Assembly (NCBI GenBank): GCA_023380575.1
Contig: JAMCRM010000024.1
Span: 1-7,842, forward strand
DNA length: 7,842 bases
Source of the DNA: Acidobacteriota bacterium
GTDB lineage: Bacteria; Acidobacteriota; Terriglobia; Bryobacterales; Bryobacteraceae
Direction: 5' to 3'
Made by a program: the position numbers and the translations under genes. Shown here piece after piece: positions 1 to 6,896 of this stretch (position 1 is its first letter; every line of letters starts with the position of its first letter). Below the pieces are notes generated by a model. The model was not told where the DNA came from and made no database searches. It saw only the letters and a list, made by a program, of their open reading frames with translations.

Positions 1-245
1 TGATCGAACCTGGAAAGCTTCTCGTCCAGATTGGCAAGCGCCTTGTTCAGAATCGCCCTGTAGCGCGGGTTCCGGGAGGCATCCAATTCCCGTAGAATTC
101 TCGTACGGGAAAGGAGCAGCCCCTCCTTCTCTCGAATCAAACTCATGTCGGCCGAAGATCGTACACTTCGGGGTGCAGACTGTTCGTCGGATTCGGCCGA
201 TTGAATTTGCATCTCGGCCGACTTGCTTTCCCAACCTCTAGCCAT
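1..245 (-). CDS. small helical protein of unknown function, 3' end cut by window edge
   Basis: Reading the minus strand from the ATG at 243-245 gives 81 codons with no stop before position 1, so the C-terminus lies outside the window. The protein begins MARGWESKS. A polar, low-complexity stretch (about residues 9-34) carries three Ser-Ala-Glu/Asp triplets. A charged, probably alpha-helical part follows (about 36-81), rich in Arg, Leu and Glu, with RILRELDASRNPRYR and then ALANLDEKLSRF. No signal peptide, membrane segment or catalytic motif is visible. From memory, short proteins with this opening and a similar helical tail recur in Acidobacteriota genomes without assigned function; I could not check this. 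The gene follows the protease gene on the same strand after 50 bp, but a TATAAT box just before its ATG suggests its own transcription. The call as a real gene rests on the conserved-looking opening, the promoter and the sustained open frame. Confidence 0.72.
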   Translation of the reverse strand, partial: MARGWESKSAEMQIQSAESDEQSAPRSVRSSADMSLIREKEGLLLSRTRILRELDASRNPRYRAILNKALANLDEKLSRFD

Positions 246-251
246 ACTTCT

Positions 252-257
252 ATTATA
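252..257 (-). promoter_or_regulatory. consensus -10 box directly upstream of the MARGWESKS gene
   Basis: The minus strand reads TATAAT at 257-252, a perfect sigma70-type -10 hexamer, ending six bases before the ATG at 245. Transcription would then start at or within a base or two of the ATG, implying a leaderless or nearly leaderless mRNA. No good -35 hexamer lies 16-18 bp upstream; the bases there read about CTTCCG. No Shine-Dalgarno sequence fits between the box and the ATG, which agrees with the leaderless reading. Confidence 0.5.
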
Positions 258-295
258 GAGCGTATGGAACCGTACGGAAGACTAACCGTTTCCCG

Positions 296-2728
296 TCATG
301 GCTCCTTTGCCCGTACGCCTTCGATTTCGAACGTAATGGGCGCAAGATTTCCGAACGAGACGCGAAAGGTGTTTGTGCCAAGCTCGGGACCCATGTGGAT
401 ACTCGCAAAAACCAGATTGGGAAACGGGCTGTTCAAATTCAACCCTGTTATCGTGCCTCCGCCCGCCACCACCGTGCCGTTGAATTTCAGCGATGTCCTG
501 TCCAGCACCGCGATACCCGAAGAATCGGTTACACGGAAGTAAATGCCGAACGTCTGATTCACCGTAAGCTGTGCGGGCGGGGGCAGCACGACGGTGATCG
601 CGTCCGGTACGCTCGAGGGAATTCCATACCAATACGGCACAAGCGCCATGGAACCGGGCTGGGTGCCCTGAATTATAATCTGGCCCTGGTACTCGCCCGG
701 CCCGAAGCTCTTGAACCGCCAGTACGGGTAGATGGTTCTGGTCTGCCCTGGCGCAATCCGCTCCGTAATCACGGCGGTGGTGGCGCCGCCGCCCGGCGGG
801 TCTTCCGAAAATCGAAGCGGCGGCGCATCGTCATACGGTATCGACGAGATGGTGAAGGTGTCGGCGACCTTGCCGGCGTTGGTCAACGCAAGTTGGTCGA
901 AGGCGTCTATCGTGCCCGGCCCGATCCCGAAACTGAGCGAAATCGGGTATGCCGCGACCGTGCCGCCGATGGCGCCCGCGAGGTTCAAAATTCCGGCGCC
1001 GGTCTGCTGCACGCGCTCGACGTATCCGGCGTGAAGGCTCATCGGACTGGCGGTATTTATCAGGAGAGACCGGTATTGGGCGGCGCTCAGGCCCGGACGC
1101 GCGCCCTTCAGCACTGCGGCGGCTCCCGCCACCAGCGGCGCGGAAAAGCTCGTGCCCTGCGTCTCGATATATCCGACCCGATTGTACATGCCGCCCTCTT
1201 CATCGGCGCTCTGCGTAGCCGTGTAGACGTAGCCCGTCGCCGACAGGTCCGGCTTGATCCCGTAGAAATAGGTGGGCCCGCGGCTGCTGAATCCGGTGAG
1301 GCGAATGGGATCGTTTGGAAACGGGATGCCGTCGAATGCGATTCTGGCAATCACGTCCGCTCCGGACTGCAAGGCCGCCTGGATCGCATTGCCATCCGCG
1401 AAACCGATCAGGACGCCGGGCAGCCTGGCCTTCCCGGAGGTGAACTGCGCGGGCGCTTGCAAGGCCGTGGAGTAAATGATGGCGGCCTTCGCCCCCGCGG
1501 CCTCCGCGTTGTTCAACTTCTGCTCGAACGTGCAGGTCCCTCTGGAGATGAGAGCGATGGACTGGTTCAGGCTGCCCGCGGGCAGAGGGTCGCAGGCAAG
1601 GCGGGAGGAGTCGAACGCGCCGGCGTCGCGGACCGCCGCGGAAATGGCCTCGCTGGGGACGCTGCCTGCAAAGGCCCGGATGGGCGGTGCGCTCCCTATC
1701 GCCACGCTGCCGCCGAAAATGCGGTCCGTGTCCGAAGCGCCCACACTGATGGCGGAAGGAATCGATGCGGTGTCGCCGATGGTGCCCAAAGCCGGCCCGC
1801 TATTGCCGGCGGAAACCACTACGACCATGCCGAATCCGGTGGCGCGCTCCACGGCGACGCTGATGGGGTCCTGCTCGAGCGGCAGCACCAGGTCCGACCC
1901 GAAGCTCACGCTGATCACATCCATGCCATCGGCCAGTGCGTCGTCGAAGGCTTTCATCATCACCGCCGTATTGGCGGTATCGCCGTTCAGGGAAGTGATT
2001 TTGTAGGCGCCGATCCAGGCTTTAGGCGCCACGCCCGCAATGCGTCCGTACGGGCCCTGGTTGGGAACGCCGGCCGCGCACATCGCAGTGGCGGTCCCGT
2101 GGCCGTAGCGGTCGCGCGCGGTGTCCGGCTCGTCCTCCATATAGAACTGCTCGTAATTGCGCGCCACGATGATCTTGTTGTTGGTGAGCGCCAGGTTCTC
2201 CGGCTTGCTCACCAGCGGGTAACCGCCTGGGACCTTCAGCGACGGGTCCTGAAACCCGGGATGCTCGGGCGTGATGCCGGTATCGAGCATGGCAATCTTC
2301 ACGCCCGCCCCGGCTTTCTCCATTCCGCCGATGCGGCTCCATGCCTCCGGCGCCTGATGCAGCGGCAGCGCGTGATCCAGCCTCAGGTGCACGATAGTGA
2401 CGGGATATATCTTCTTGACTCCGGGCAAGGAAGACAGCCCGCCGGACTGATTTTCCGGAATATCGACCACCAGTGCGTTCATGACGGCTTGCAGAGTGTC
2501 GAGCACCGCGCCGCCCCGCTCACGCACCAGGCTGCCGGCACGCCGCTGTTCGGCGGCGATCCTTGCCGTCCGGCCGGTTGCAGCCGAGTCGCGGCTCTTT
2601 ACCCGAGCCATGTTTCCCAGCGGCTCGGCGTCCAGTTCCACAATGTACCTGCCGGGCACAATCTGCGCCGCGGCAAGAGCGGTCAAGAAGAGGAAAGCGG
2701 CAGCCAGACGCATACGGCCTTGTTTCAT
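296..2728 (-). CDS. secreted subtilisin-like serine protease (S8) with PA insert and C-terminal beta domains
   Basis: This is an 810-residue extracytoplasmic endopeptidase of the subtilase family. A signal peptide occupies residues 1-21 (Arg-rich start, hydrophobic core, ALAAA before Q22). An inhibitor-I9-like propeptide follows (about 27-113). The catalytic domain carries the full triad: D149 in AMLDTGI, H210 in YGHGTATA and S527 in GTSFSAPLVAG, with the oxyanion residue N309 in SAGNSGP. A protease-associated (PA) domain is inserted at about 360-465, with ISRGTCTFEQK and a likely C379-C399 disulfide. The end, about 595-705 (ending VPYWYG) and 710-805, looks like two immunoglobulin/Fn3-like beta domains. 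No LPXTG, GlyGly-CTERM or membrane anchor is seen, so release or loose surface association is likely. The start is supported by AAGGAC eight bases upstream. The ATG at 2711-2713 (Met6) is a weaker alternative because it would leave only 15 residues before the cleavage site. All key residues are intact. The substrate is unknown. Confidence 0.96.
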   Translation of the reverse strand: MKQGRMRLAAAFLFLTALAAAQIVPGRYIVELDAEPLGNMARVKSRDSAATGRTARIAAEQRRAGSLVRERGGAVLDTLQAVMNALVVDIPENQSGGLSSLPGVKKIYPVTIVHLRLDHALPLHQAPEAWSRIGGMEKAGAGVKIAMLDTGITPEHPGFQDPSLKVPGGYPLVSKPENLALTNNKIIVARNYEQFYMEDEPDTARDRYGHGTATAMCAAGVPNQGPYGRIAGVAPKAWIGAYKITSLNGDTANTAVMMKAFDDALADGMDVISVSFGSDLVLPLEQDPISVAVERATGFGMVVVVSAGNSGPALGTIGDTASIPSAISVGASDTDRIFGGSVAIGSAPPIRAFAGSVPSEAISAAVRDAGAFDSSRLACDPLPAGSLNQSIALISRGTCTFEQKLNNAEAAGAKAAIIYSTALQAPAQFTSGKARLPGVLIGFADGNAIQAALQSGADVIARIAFDGIPFPNDPIRLTGFSSRGPTYFYGIKPDLSATGYVYTATQSADEEGGMYNRVGYIETQGTSFSAPLVAGAAAVLKGARPGLSAAQYRSLLINTASPMSLHAGYVERVQQTGAGILNLAGAIGGTVAAYPISLSFGIGPGTIDAFDQLALTNAGKVADTFTISSIPYDDAPPLRFSEDPPGGGATTAVITERIAPGQTRTIYPYWRFKSFGPGEYQGQIIIQGTQPGSMALVPYWYGIPSSVPDAITVVLPPPAQLTVNQTFGIYFRVTDSSGIAVLDRTSLKFNGTVVAGGGTITGLNLNSPFPNLVFASIHMGPELGTNTFRVSFGNLAPITFEIEGVRAKEP

Positions 2729-2736
2729 ACCATAAC

Positions 2737-2742
2737 GTCCTT
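2737..2742 (-). promoter_or_regulatory. ribosome binding site of the subtilase gene
   Basis: The minus strand reads AAGGAC, followed by eight bases and then the ATG at 2726-2728. The spacing and match support this start over the internal Met6 codon. A second ATG lies 5 bases upstream (2731-2733) in another frame and stops at once (ATG GTA TGA). Confidence 0.55.
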
Positions 2743-2795
2743 GATGGTGTCCACGAGCGATGTGCGTGCGCCCACAATCGGCTTCCAGTTAAAAT

Positions 2796-2801
2796 AGGTG
2801 G
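2796..2801 (+). promoter_or_regulatory. Shine-Dalgarno-like AGGTGG before the secreted unknown protein
   Basis: AGGTGG ends three bases before the ATG at 2805, closer than usual; its AGG core is six bases away. It favours the 2805 start. It sits just behind a TAAAAT box at 2790-2795, so if that box were the true -10 the motif would lie at or before the transcript start and could not act. The two readings exclude each other. Confidence 0.35.
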
Positions 2802-2804
2802 AAA

Positions 2805-3398
2805 ATGAACTACGCAATTCGCGCAGCATTTCTGCTCACATGTGCCGCCGCCTCCGGGGCCACGGTGCCGCAGCCCGCGCAAGTGGCCAAAATGCTGGAC
2901 ATCTTCAACCGGCTGCAGACGGCACAGCGGCAACAGGCGCAGGGACAGAAACAGGAGCATGTAAGCTTTACGCTTTCCGAGGCGGAAATCAACGGCTACG
3001 CCGTGCACGCGCTGCACGCCGCGCCCCGGCCCGGCATCGATTCCCTGGCGATCAAGGTCTATCCGTACAACTACATCTCCACCTATACCGTCATCGATTT
3101 CGACGCGGTGGAGAGGTGGAAGCCCGGAACCATTCCGGCCCTGCTGCGGCCAGTGCTGAGCGGCAAGAAGGCGATCTGGGTGGACTATCGCTTTCAGGCC
3201 AGCGATGGACGGGCCACTTTTTCAGTGGAAAAAGCCTATTTCCAAAAGATTCGCCTGCCCGCCCTGGTAGTTGAAAAGATGATTCAGGTGGTGGCTGCAC
3301 GGCAACCCGAGCACTACGACACGGCCAAACCCGTGCCCCTGCCGTTCGGCCTGCGACAGGTATGGACTAAGGAACGGCTTGTGATGGGCGAAAACTGA
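2805..3398 (+). CDS. secreted protein of unknown function
   Basis: I do not recognise a named family. The 197-residue product has a signal peptide (MNYAIR, then a hydrophobic core to about A19, cleavage near ASGA/TV). C13 in LLTC does not fit a strict lipobox, so signal peptidase I is more likely. A Gln-rich helical stretch (about 36-51) follows. The mature part begins with VSFTLSEAEINGY, continues through several alternating hydrophobic beta-like strands (about 78-101 and 121-145), and ends with a helix around LPALVVEKMIQVVAARQ. The order of a SEAEIN-type opening, strands and a late helix loosely recalls small periplasmic lipid-binding-like (YpmS/LmeA, TULIP-like) proteins; that is a weak inference. 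The gene is divergent from the protease, so co-regulation is possible. Its last 32 bp overlap the 3' end of the MFS gene on the other strand. Base usage matches the neighbours. Confidence 0.85.
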   Translation: MNYAIRAAFLLTCAAASGATVPQPAQVAKMLDIFNRLQTAQRQQAQGQKQEHVSFTLSEAEINGYAVHALHAAPRPGIDSLAIKVYPYNYISTYTVIDFDAVERWKPGTIPALLRPVLSGKKAIWVDYRFQASDGRATFSVEKAYFQKIRLPALVVEKMIQVVAARQPEHYDTAKPVPLPFGLRQVWTKERLVMGEN

Positions 3399-4659
3399 GC
3401 CGCAGCGCAAGCGCCCAGATGGAGGCCGGCAGGAGCACGCTCACGCCGGTAACGACCGCCGCCGTTCTCGCCGGAATGCCCCAGTCAATCGCCGCGCCCG
3501 CGCAATAGCTGCTGATCGCGATCGTCAAAGTCAGCAGGCCGAGGTCCGCCGAGAACACGCGGCCGCGGAACCGGTCATCCGTATACATCTGCAAGAGGGT
3601 GGTGGAAAAGACCCAGATCACGGACGCGCCGGCATGCGCCAGCGCGACCGCGGCGATCGCGGACCACACGGAGGACGCCACCCCGAGAGCAATGTATCCG
3701 GCGGCAGCCGCGAGGAAACCCAGCAGAATTCCGGTTCGCATGCGCGCTTCTTGCTGCCCCGCGAAATGATTGCCTGCCAGCGGACCCAGCAGCGAACCCA
3801 CGCCGCGCGCCCCCATCAGCAGGCTCATCCCCAGAATGGCGCCGCGCCGCGGATCGATGTGCGGCATGTGGACCGGAAAGATGCGCTCGCCCAGAATCGG
3901 CAGGATGACCAGATTGGACCCCATCAGCCCCACCCCGGCTTTGACGAAGACGGTCGGAAACAGGCGGCGGTCGCTGCGCATATAGCGCACGCCGTCCAGC
4001 ACCGGGGTGAAGTCGGCCAGTTCCCGCGCCCGCAGGGAGGGCGAGTTCGCCACGTGTGGTTCGGTGAAGCGCATGCGCCCGATCAGGTACGCGGAGACCG
4101 CAAACGACAGCGCGTTCAGCACAAAAACCCAATCTCTTCCCAACAGCACCGCCACCACACCCCCCAGCGTGGAACCGATCGCCAGGCTGAAGGACCACGT
4201 CGCCGAGGAAAGCGTGTTGGCGAGAACGATCTTATCTCCACTGGTGATATTGGGAACGACCGCGTTGCGCGCCGGCTCGAAGAACGCGGCCATGACGGTT
4301 TCGAGCAACAGCAGGGGATAAATGAGCCAGACCGTGCCGGCGCTGCGGACCAGCAGCATTCCCAGCACGATGGCGGCGCGCGCCAGGTCCGCCGCGATCA
4401 TGACCTTCTTGCGGCTGACACGGTCGTTCACGACGCCCGCAGTGGGCCCGGCGAACGTCTGCGGCAACACCTGCAGCACCACGGCCAGCGCCACCGAAGA
4501 GGCGCGGCCCGTCAACTCCAGCAGCAGGCTGTAAATAGCCAGGGTGTAGAACCAGTCGCCGAGTTCGCTGACGATCTGGGCGATCCAGAGGCGGCGGAAA
4601 TTCCGGTTCTCCGATATCAGCCGTACGTACTGCCTCAGGGAAGTCGGGGAAGAGTCCAT
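3367..4659 (-). CDS. MFS exporter, MFS_3 / EntS-like family
   Basis: This is a 430-residue inner-membrane protein with about 12 hydrophobic segments, the usual length and arrangement for the major facilitator superfamily. The loop after the second helix carries a motif-A-like GVVNDRVSRKKVMI (residues 75-88). FFEPARNAVVPN (126-137) and DDRFRGRVFSADLGLL (361-376) are typical of the MFS_3 group, which includes the enterobactin exporter EntS and macrolide-efflux-type proteins. It probably exports a small molecule by proton antiport; the substrate cannot be told. The ATG starts one base after the trpS stop (TGA-G-ATG) and no clear Shine-Dalgarno precedes it, so translation probably depends on ribosomes finishing trpS. 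The stop (TAG at 3367-3369) lies inside the 3' end of the convergent secreted-protein gene. The gene appears complete. Confidence 0.92.
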   Translation of the reverse strand: MDSSPTSLRQYVRLISENRNFRRLWIAQIVSELGDWFYTLAIYSLLLELTGRASSVALAVVLQVLPQTFAGPTAGVVNDRVSRKKVMIAADLARAAIVLGMLLVRSAGTVWLIYPLLLLETVMAAFFEPARNAVVPNITSGDKIVLANTLSSATWSFSLAIGSTLGGVVAVLLGRDWVFVLNALSFAVSAYLIGRMRFTEPHVANSPSLRARELADFTPVLDGVRYMRSDRRLFPTVFVKAGVGLMGSNLVILPILGERIFPVHMPHIDPRRGAILGMSLLMGARGVGSLLGPLAGNHFAGQQEARMRTGILLGFLAAAAGYIALGVASSVWSAIAAVALAHAGASVIWVFSTTLLQMYTDDRFRGRVFSADLGLLTLTIAISSYCAGAAIDWGIPARTAAVVTGVSVLLPASIWALALRLSFRPSQAVP

Positions 4660-4660
4660 C

Positions 4661-5650
4661 TCAGGACTCTGTGTAAAGTCCCATGCGCTTCTTCACTAGT
4701 TCGACGGTGCCGTCGGCGATCGGACGCACACGCTCCGCCCCTTCCCGCAGGATGCCGGAGAGATAGCCTGGATCGGACATGATTTCGCGATAGCGGCGCT
4801 GCAACGGTTCGAGCTGCGAGACCGTCATTTCGGCCACCTGCTTTTTCAGCTCGCCGTAGCGCATGCCGGTGAAATGGGAGCACATCTGCTCGCGCGTCCA
4901 GCCGCTGAAAGCCTGAAAGATGCTGAGCAGGTTCTCCACTCCGGCCCCCAGCGCCTCGAAATCCACGGCGGGGCTGGAATCCGTGGTGGCCCGCATGATG
5001 GTTTTGCGGATGCGCTCCGGCGGGTCCAGCAGGGCCACGGCGTGGTTGGCTCCGGTGGCGGATTTGCTCATCTTCACAGTGGGATCGTCCAGTCCCATGA
5101 CGCGCGCGCCCACGCTGGGCAGGCTGGTGGCCGGCATCACGAAGGTTTCGCCGTACAGCGAGTTGAACCGCTGCGCGATATCGCGGCTCAGCTCCAGATG
5201 CTGCGCTTGGTCTTCGCCCACCGGGACGATGGCCGCCTGGTACAGCAGGATGTCGGCCGCCATCAGGACCGGGTATTGCAGCAGGCCGTCGCCCACCGAT
5301 TCCTGCGCCGCCGCTTTCCCCTTATACTGCGTCATTCGCTCCAGCCAGCCGACCGGACTCACGCAGGTCAACATCCACGCCAGTTCGGCGTGCGCCGGCA
5401 CCGCGGATTGCACCATGATGCTCGATTGTTTGGGATCGATGCCCGCCGCCAGAAACAGCGCCGCGATTTCCCGGATCTTTTCGCGCAGACTCGCGGGCTC
5501 CTGGTAGACCGTGATCGCGTGCAGGTCCACGATGCAGAAAATGCTTTCGTAATCGTACTGGATCTTCACCCAGTTTTTGAGCGCGCCCAGGTAATTGCCG
5601 ATGTGCAAATTGCCGGACGGCTGGACTCCGGAGAATACTCGTGCTCTCAT
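4661..5650 (-). CDS. trpS: tryptophanyl-tRNA synthetase
   Basis: This cytoplasmic enzyme charges tRNA-Trp with tryptophan using ATP. From the ATG at 5648-5650 it is 329 residues, the normal size for a bacterial class Ic TrpS. Visible family features are RVFSGVQPSGNLHIGNYLGA near the N-terminus (HIGH-type motif HIGN at 16-19), VDLHAIT (41-47), YPVLMAADILLY (126-137), VGEDQAQHLELSRDIAQRFN (144-163) and KMSKS at 193-197. The open frame reaches an ATG at 5696-5698, but the extra 16 residues (MFVGPSSRR...) are unlike known TrpS N-termini and would overlap the divergent gene, so I chose 5650. No good Shine-Dalgarno precedes it. It is probably co-transcribed with the MFS gene downstream. All catalytic motifs are intact, so it could serve as the housekeeping copy. 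Confidence 0.96.
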   Translation of the reverse strand: MRARVFSGVQPSGNLHIGNYLGALKNWVKIQYDYESIFCIVDLHAITVYQEPASLREKIREIAALFLAAGIDPKQSSIMVQSAVPAHAELAWMLTCVSPVGWLERMTQYKGKAAAQESVGDGLLQYPVLMAADILLYQAAIVPVGEDQAQHLELSRDIAQRFNSLYGETFVMPATSLPSVGARVMGLDDPTVKMSKSATGANHAVALLDPPERIRKTIMRATTDSSPAVDFEALGAGVENLLSIFQAFSGWTREQMCSHFTGMRYGELKKQVAEMTVSQLEPLQRRYREIMSDPGYLSGILREGAERVRPIADGTVELVKKRMGLYTES

Positions 5651-5669
5651 GCTAATAGGCTTAACTTTT

Positions 5670-5698
5670 ATCCTACGCGATGACGGACCCACAAACAA
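5670..5698 (-). promoter_or_regulatory. candidate trpS promoter
   Basis: On the minus strand TTGTTT (5698-5693) and TAGGAT (5675-5670) are separated by 17 bp, the ideal sigma70 spacing. The matches to TTGACA and TATAAT are 3/6 and 4/6. A start near 5663 would give a leader of only about a dozen bases before the ATG at 5650. The -35 lies inside the first codons of the divergent methyltransferase gene. The intergenic gap is 29 bp, so some promoter must overlap coding sequence here. Confidence 0.4.
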
Positions 5699-6896
5699 AG
5701 CTTGAACTCACGGTCGAAAAACTGGTTTACGGCGGAGAGGGCCTGGGGCGGGTGGACGGCAGGGTGGTCCTGACGCCCTTCGTGCTCCCGGGCGAGACCG
5801 TGCTGGCGGAGACCGCACGGGAGAAGCCGGGGCTGCTTCGCGCCCGCACCCTCCAGGTGCTGGCGCCGGCGCCGGAGCGCGTGACGCCCCCCTGCCCCTA
5901 CTTCGCGCGCTGCGGCGGCTGCCACTACCAGCACGCTCCCTACGAACTGCAACTGCGCCTGAAACGCGCCATTCTCGATGACGTATTGCGGCGCATCGGC
6001 AAATTCGAACCGCCGGCGGATATCCAGACCGTCTCGGGAGAGCCATGGAACTATCGCAACCGCAGCCAGTTTCATCTGCGCGGCAACGCCATCGGCTATC
6101 TCGAAATGGGTTCGCATAAGCTATGCGGAGTGGGGATATGCCCCATCAGTTCGCCCACCCTGAACGACACGCTGCATCAGCTTTGGGAAATGATTCGCGA
6201 CCCGCGCTGGCCGCGTTTCATCCGTTCCCTGGAAGTATTCACCAATGAACGGGACGTGCAGCTCAATATTCTGGATGCGGACCGTCCCGTGGCACGCCGC
6301 TTCTTCGAATGGTGCGCGGAAAGGATACCCGGCTTCCTCACCGGCGCGCTCGACTACGAAGCGGCCGGCACTGAATTCCGCGTTAGCAGCCATTCGTTTT
6401 TCCAGGTGAACCGCTACCTGCTGGACTTGTGGAAACGGCGCTGGACGGCGCCCGGGGTGACAGCGCGCTGGACCTCTACGCCGGCGTGGGCTTTTTTTCG
6501 ATTCCCCTGGCCCGGCGGTTTTCGGCCACGACGGCGGTGGAGTCGGGCAGCGGCGCGGTCCGCGACCTCGAATTCAATGCCGCCCGCTCGGGCGTGGCCC
6601 TGGCGAGCGTACAGAGCACGGCCGAGGAGTACCTCGCGGCGCTGGAGAAAGCACCGGATTTTCTGCTGCTCGACCCGCCGCGCACAGGCATTGGCAAGAG
6701 CATGGTGCATCGCATTGCGCAACTCCAGCCGGAGTGCGTCACCATCGTATCGTGCGACCCTTCCACCCTGGCACGCGATCTTGCCGGGCTGCTGGCCTCG
6801 GGTTACGTTCTGGAACGGTTGACGCTGGTGGACCTGTTCCAGCAGACGTACCATATGGAAACCGTGGCACGGTTGCGAATCGCGCGGCCGCGCTGA
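5680..6896 (+). pseudogene. rlmD: 23S rRNA (uracil-C5)-methyltransferase, RlmD/RumA type, split by a frameshift
   Basis: The family makes 5-methyluridine in 23S rRNA using S-adenosylmethionine. The first part (about residues 1-249, 5680-6426) has an N-terminal TRAM domain (LTVEKLVYGGEGLGR), the iron-sulfur cysteines C72, C78 and C81 (CPYFARCGGC) with C154 as the likely fourth ligand, and SSHSFFQVNRYLL. The second part is in another frame from 6429 to 6896. It holds the SAM motif LDLYAGVGFFSIPLA, LLLDPPRTGIGKS, the catalytic-cysteine motif VSCDPSTLARD and a typical end (LFQQTYHMETVARL). Together they make a full-length protein of about 405 residues. In the upstream frame the sequence turns Arg/Trp-rich after 6430 and ends at 6822. 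No Shine-Dalgarno is seen; an in-frame TAA at 5662-5664 rules out an earlier start. Every domain motif is preserved, so the break is either recent or a sequencing error. RlmD versus RlmCD specificity cannot be told. Confidence 0.88.
6424..6434 (+). other. frameshift point within rlmD
   Basis: The 5' frame is family-like up to GAC at 6424-6426. The 3' frame is family-like from GTG at 6429 (VETALDGARGDSALDLYAG). Adding one base, for instance a G turning TTGTGG into TTGGTGG, restores a continuous protein. Alignment with relatives may show one further residue missing. The hexamer CTGGAC occurs at 6421, 6441 and 6468, and GCGCTGGAC at 6438 and 6465, so slippage between repeats is a possible cause. 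The run of seven T at 6492-6498 is not the lesion, because both sides of it read correctly in the downstream frame. Confidence 0.75.

Larger units (their letters stand above)
2729..2804. promoter_or_regulatory. divergent promoter region between the protease and the secreted unknown protein
   Basis: These 76 bp separate the start codons of two divergent genes, so both promoters should lie here or reach into the coding ends. The only AT-rich run is at 2790-2796. On the plus strand it reads TAAAAT (2790-2795), nine bases before the ATG at 2805. On the minus strand the same run reads TATTTT (2796-2791), with TTGCGT 15 bp upstream, inside the neighbouring gene, as a possible -35. One element may therefore serve both directions. 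The -35 matches are poor on both strands, so the exact sites are uncertain. Confidence 0.35.

Noticed and set aside
269..278. Palindrome CCGTACGG (270-277) between the protease and the small gene as a terminator or operator
   Set aside because: It is only 8 bp with no loop and no T run. CCGTACG recurs by chance nearby at 312, and there is no supporting context.
395..2797. Very long plus-strand open frame (about 800 codons) antisense to the protease
   Set aside because: The translation is Arg/His/Gly-rich with no signal, domain or motif, and the minus strand here encodes a complete subtilase with all catalytic residues. Long antisense frames are expected in GC-rich coding DNA.
3375..3412. Possible terminator hairpin at the convergent junction (CGGCT/AGCCG; GCGCAAGCGC)
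   Set aside because: The first has a 5-bp stem with an 18-base loop, the second has only a 2-base loop, and neither is followed by a T run on either strand.
3634..4782. Plus-strand open frame (about 380 codons) antisense to the MFS gene and trpS end
   Set aside because: The composition is Gln/His/Arg-rich and low in hydrophobic cores, it crosses two real genes, and it lacks any recognisable domain.
5651..5698. 16-residue N-terminal extension of trpS from the ATG at 5698
   Set aside because: It is unlike TrpS N-termini and would overlap the rlmD start; family proteins begin close to the RVFSGVQPSG motif.
6492..6498. Run of seven T in rlmD as the frameshift site
   Set aside because: LDLYAGVG before it and FFSIPLA after it are in the same frame, so the shift lies upstream near 6427.
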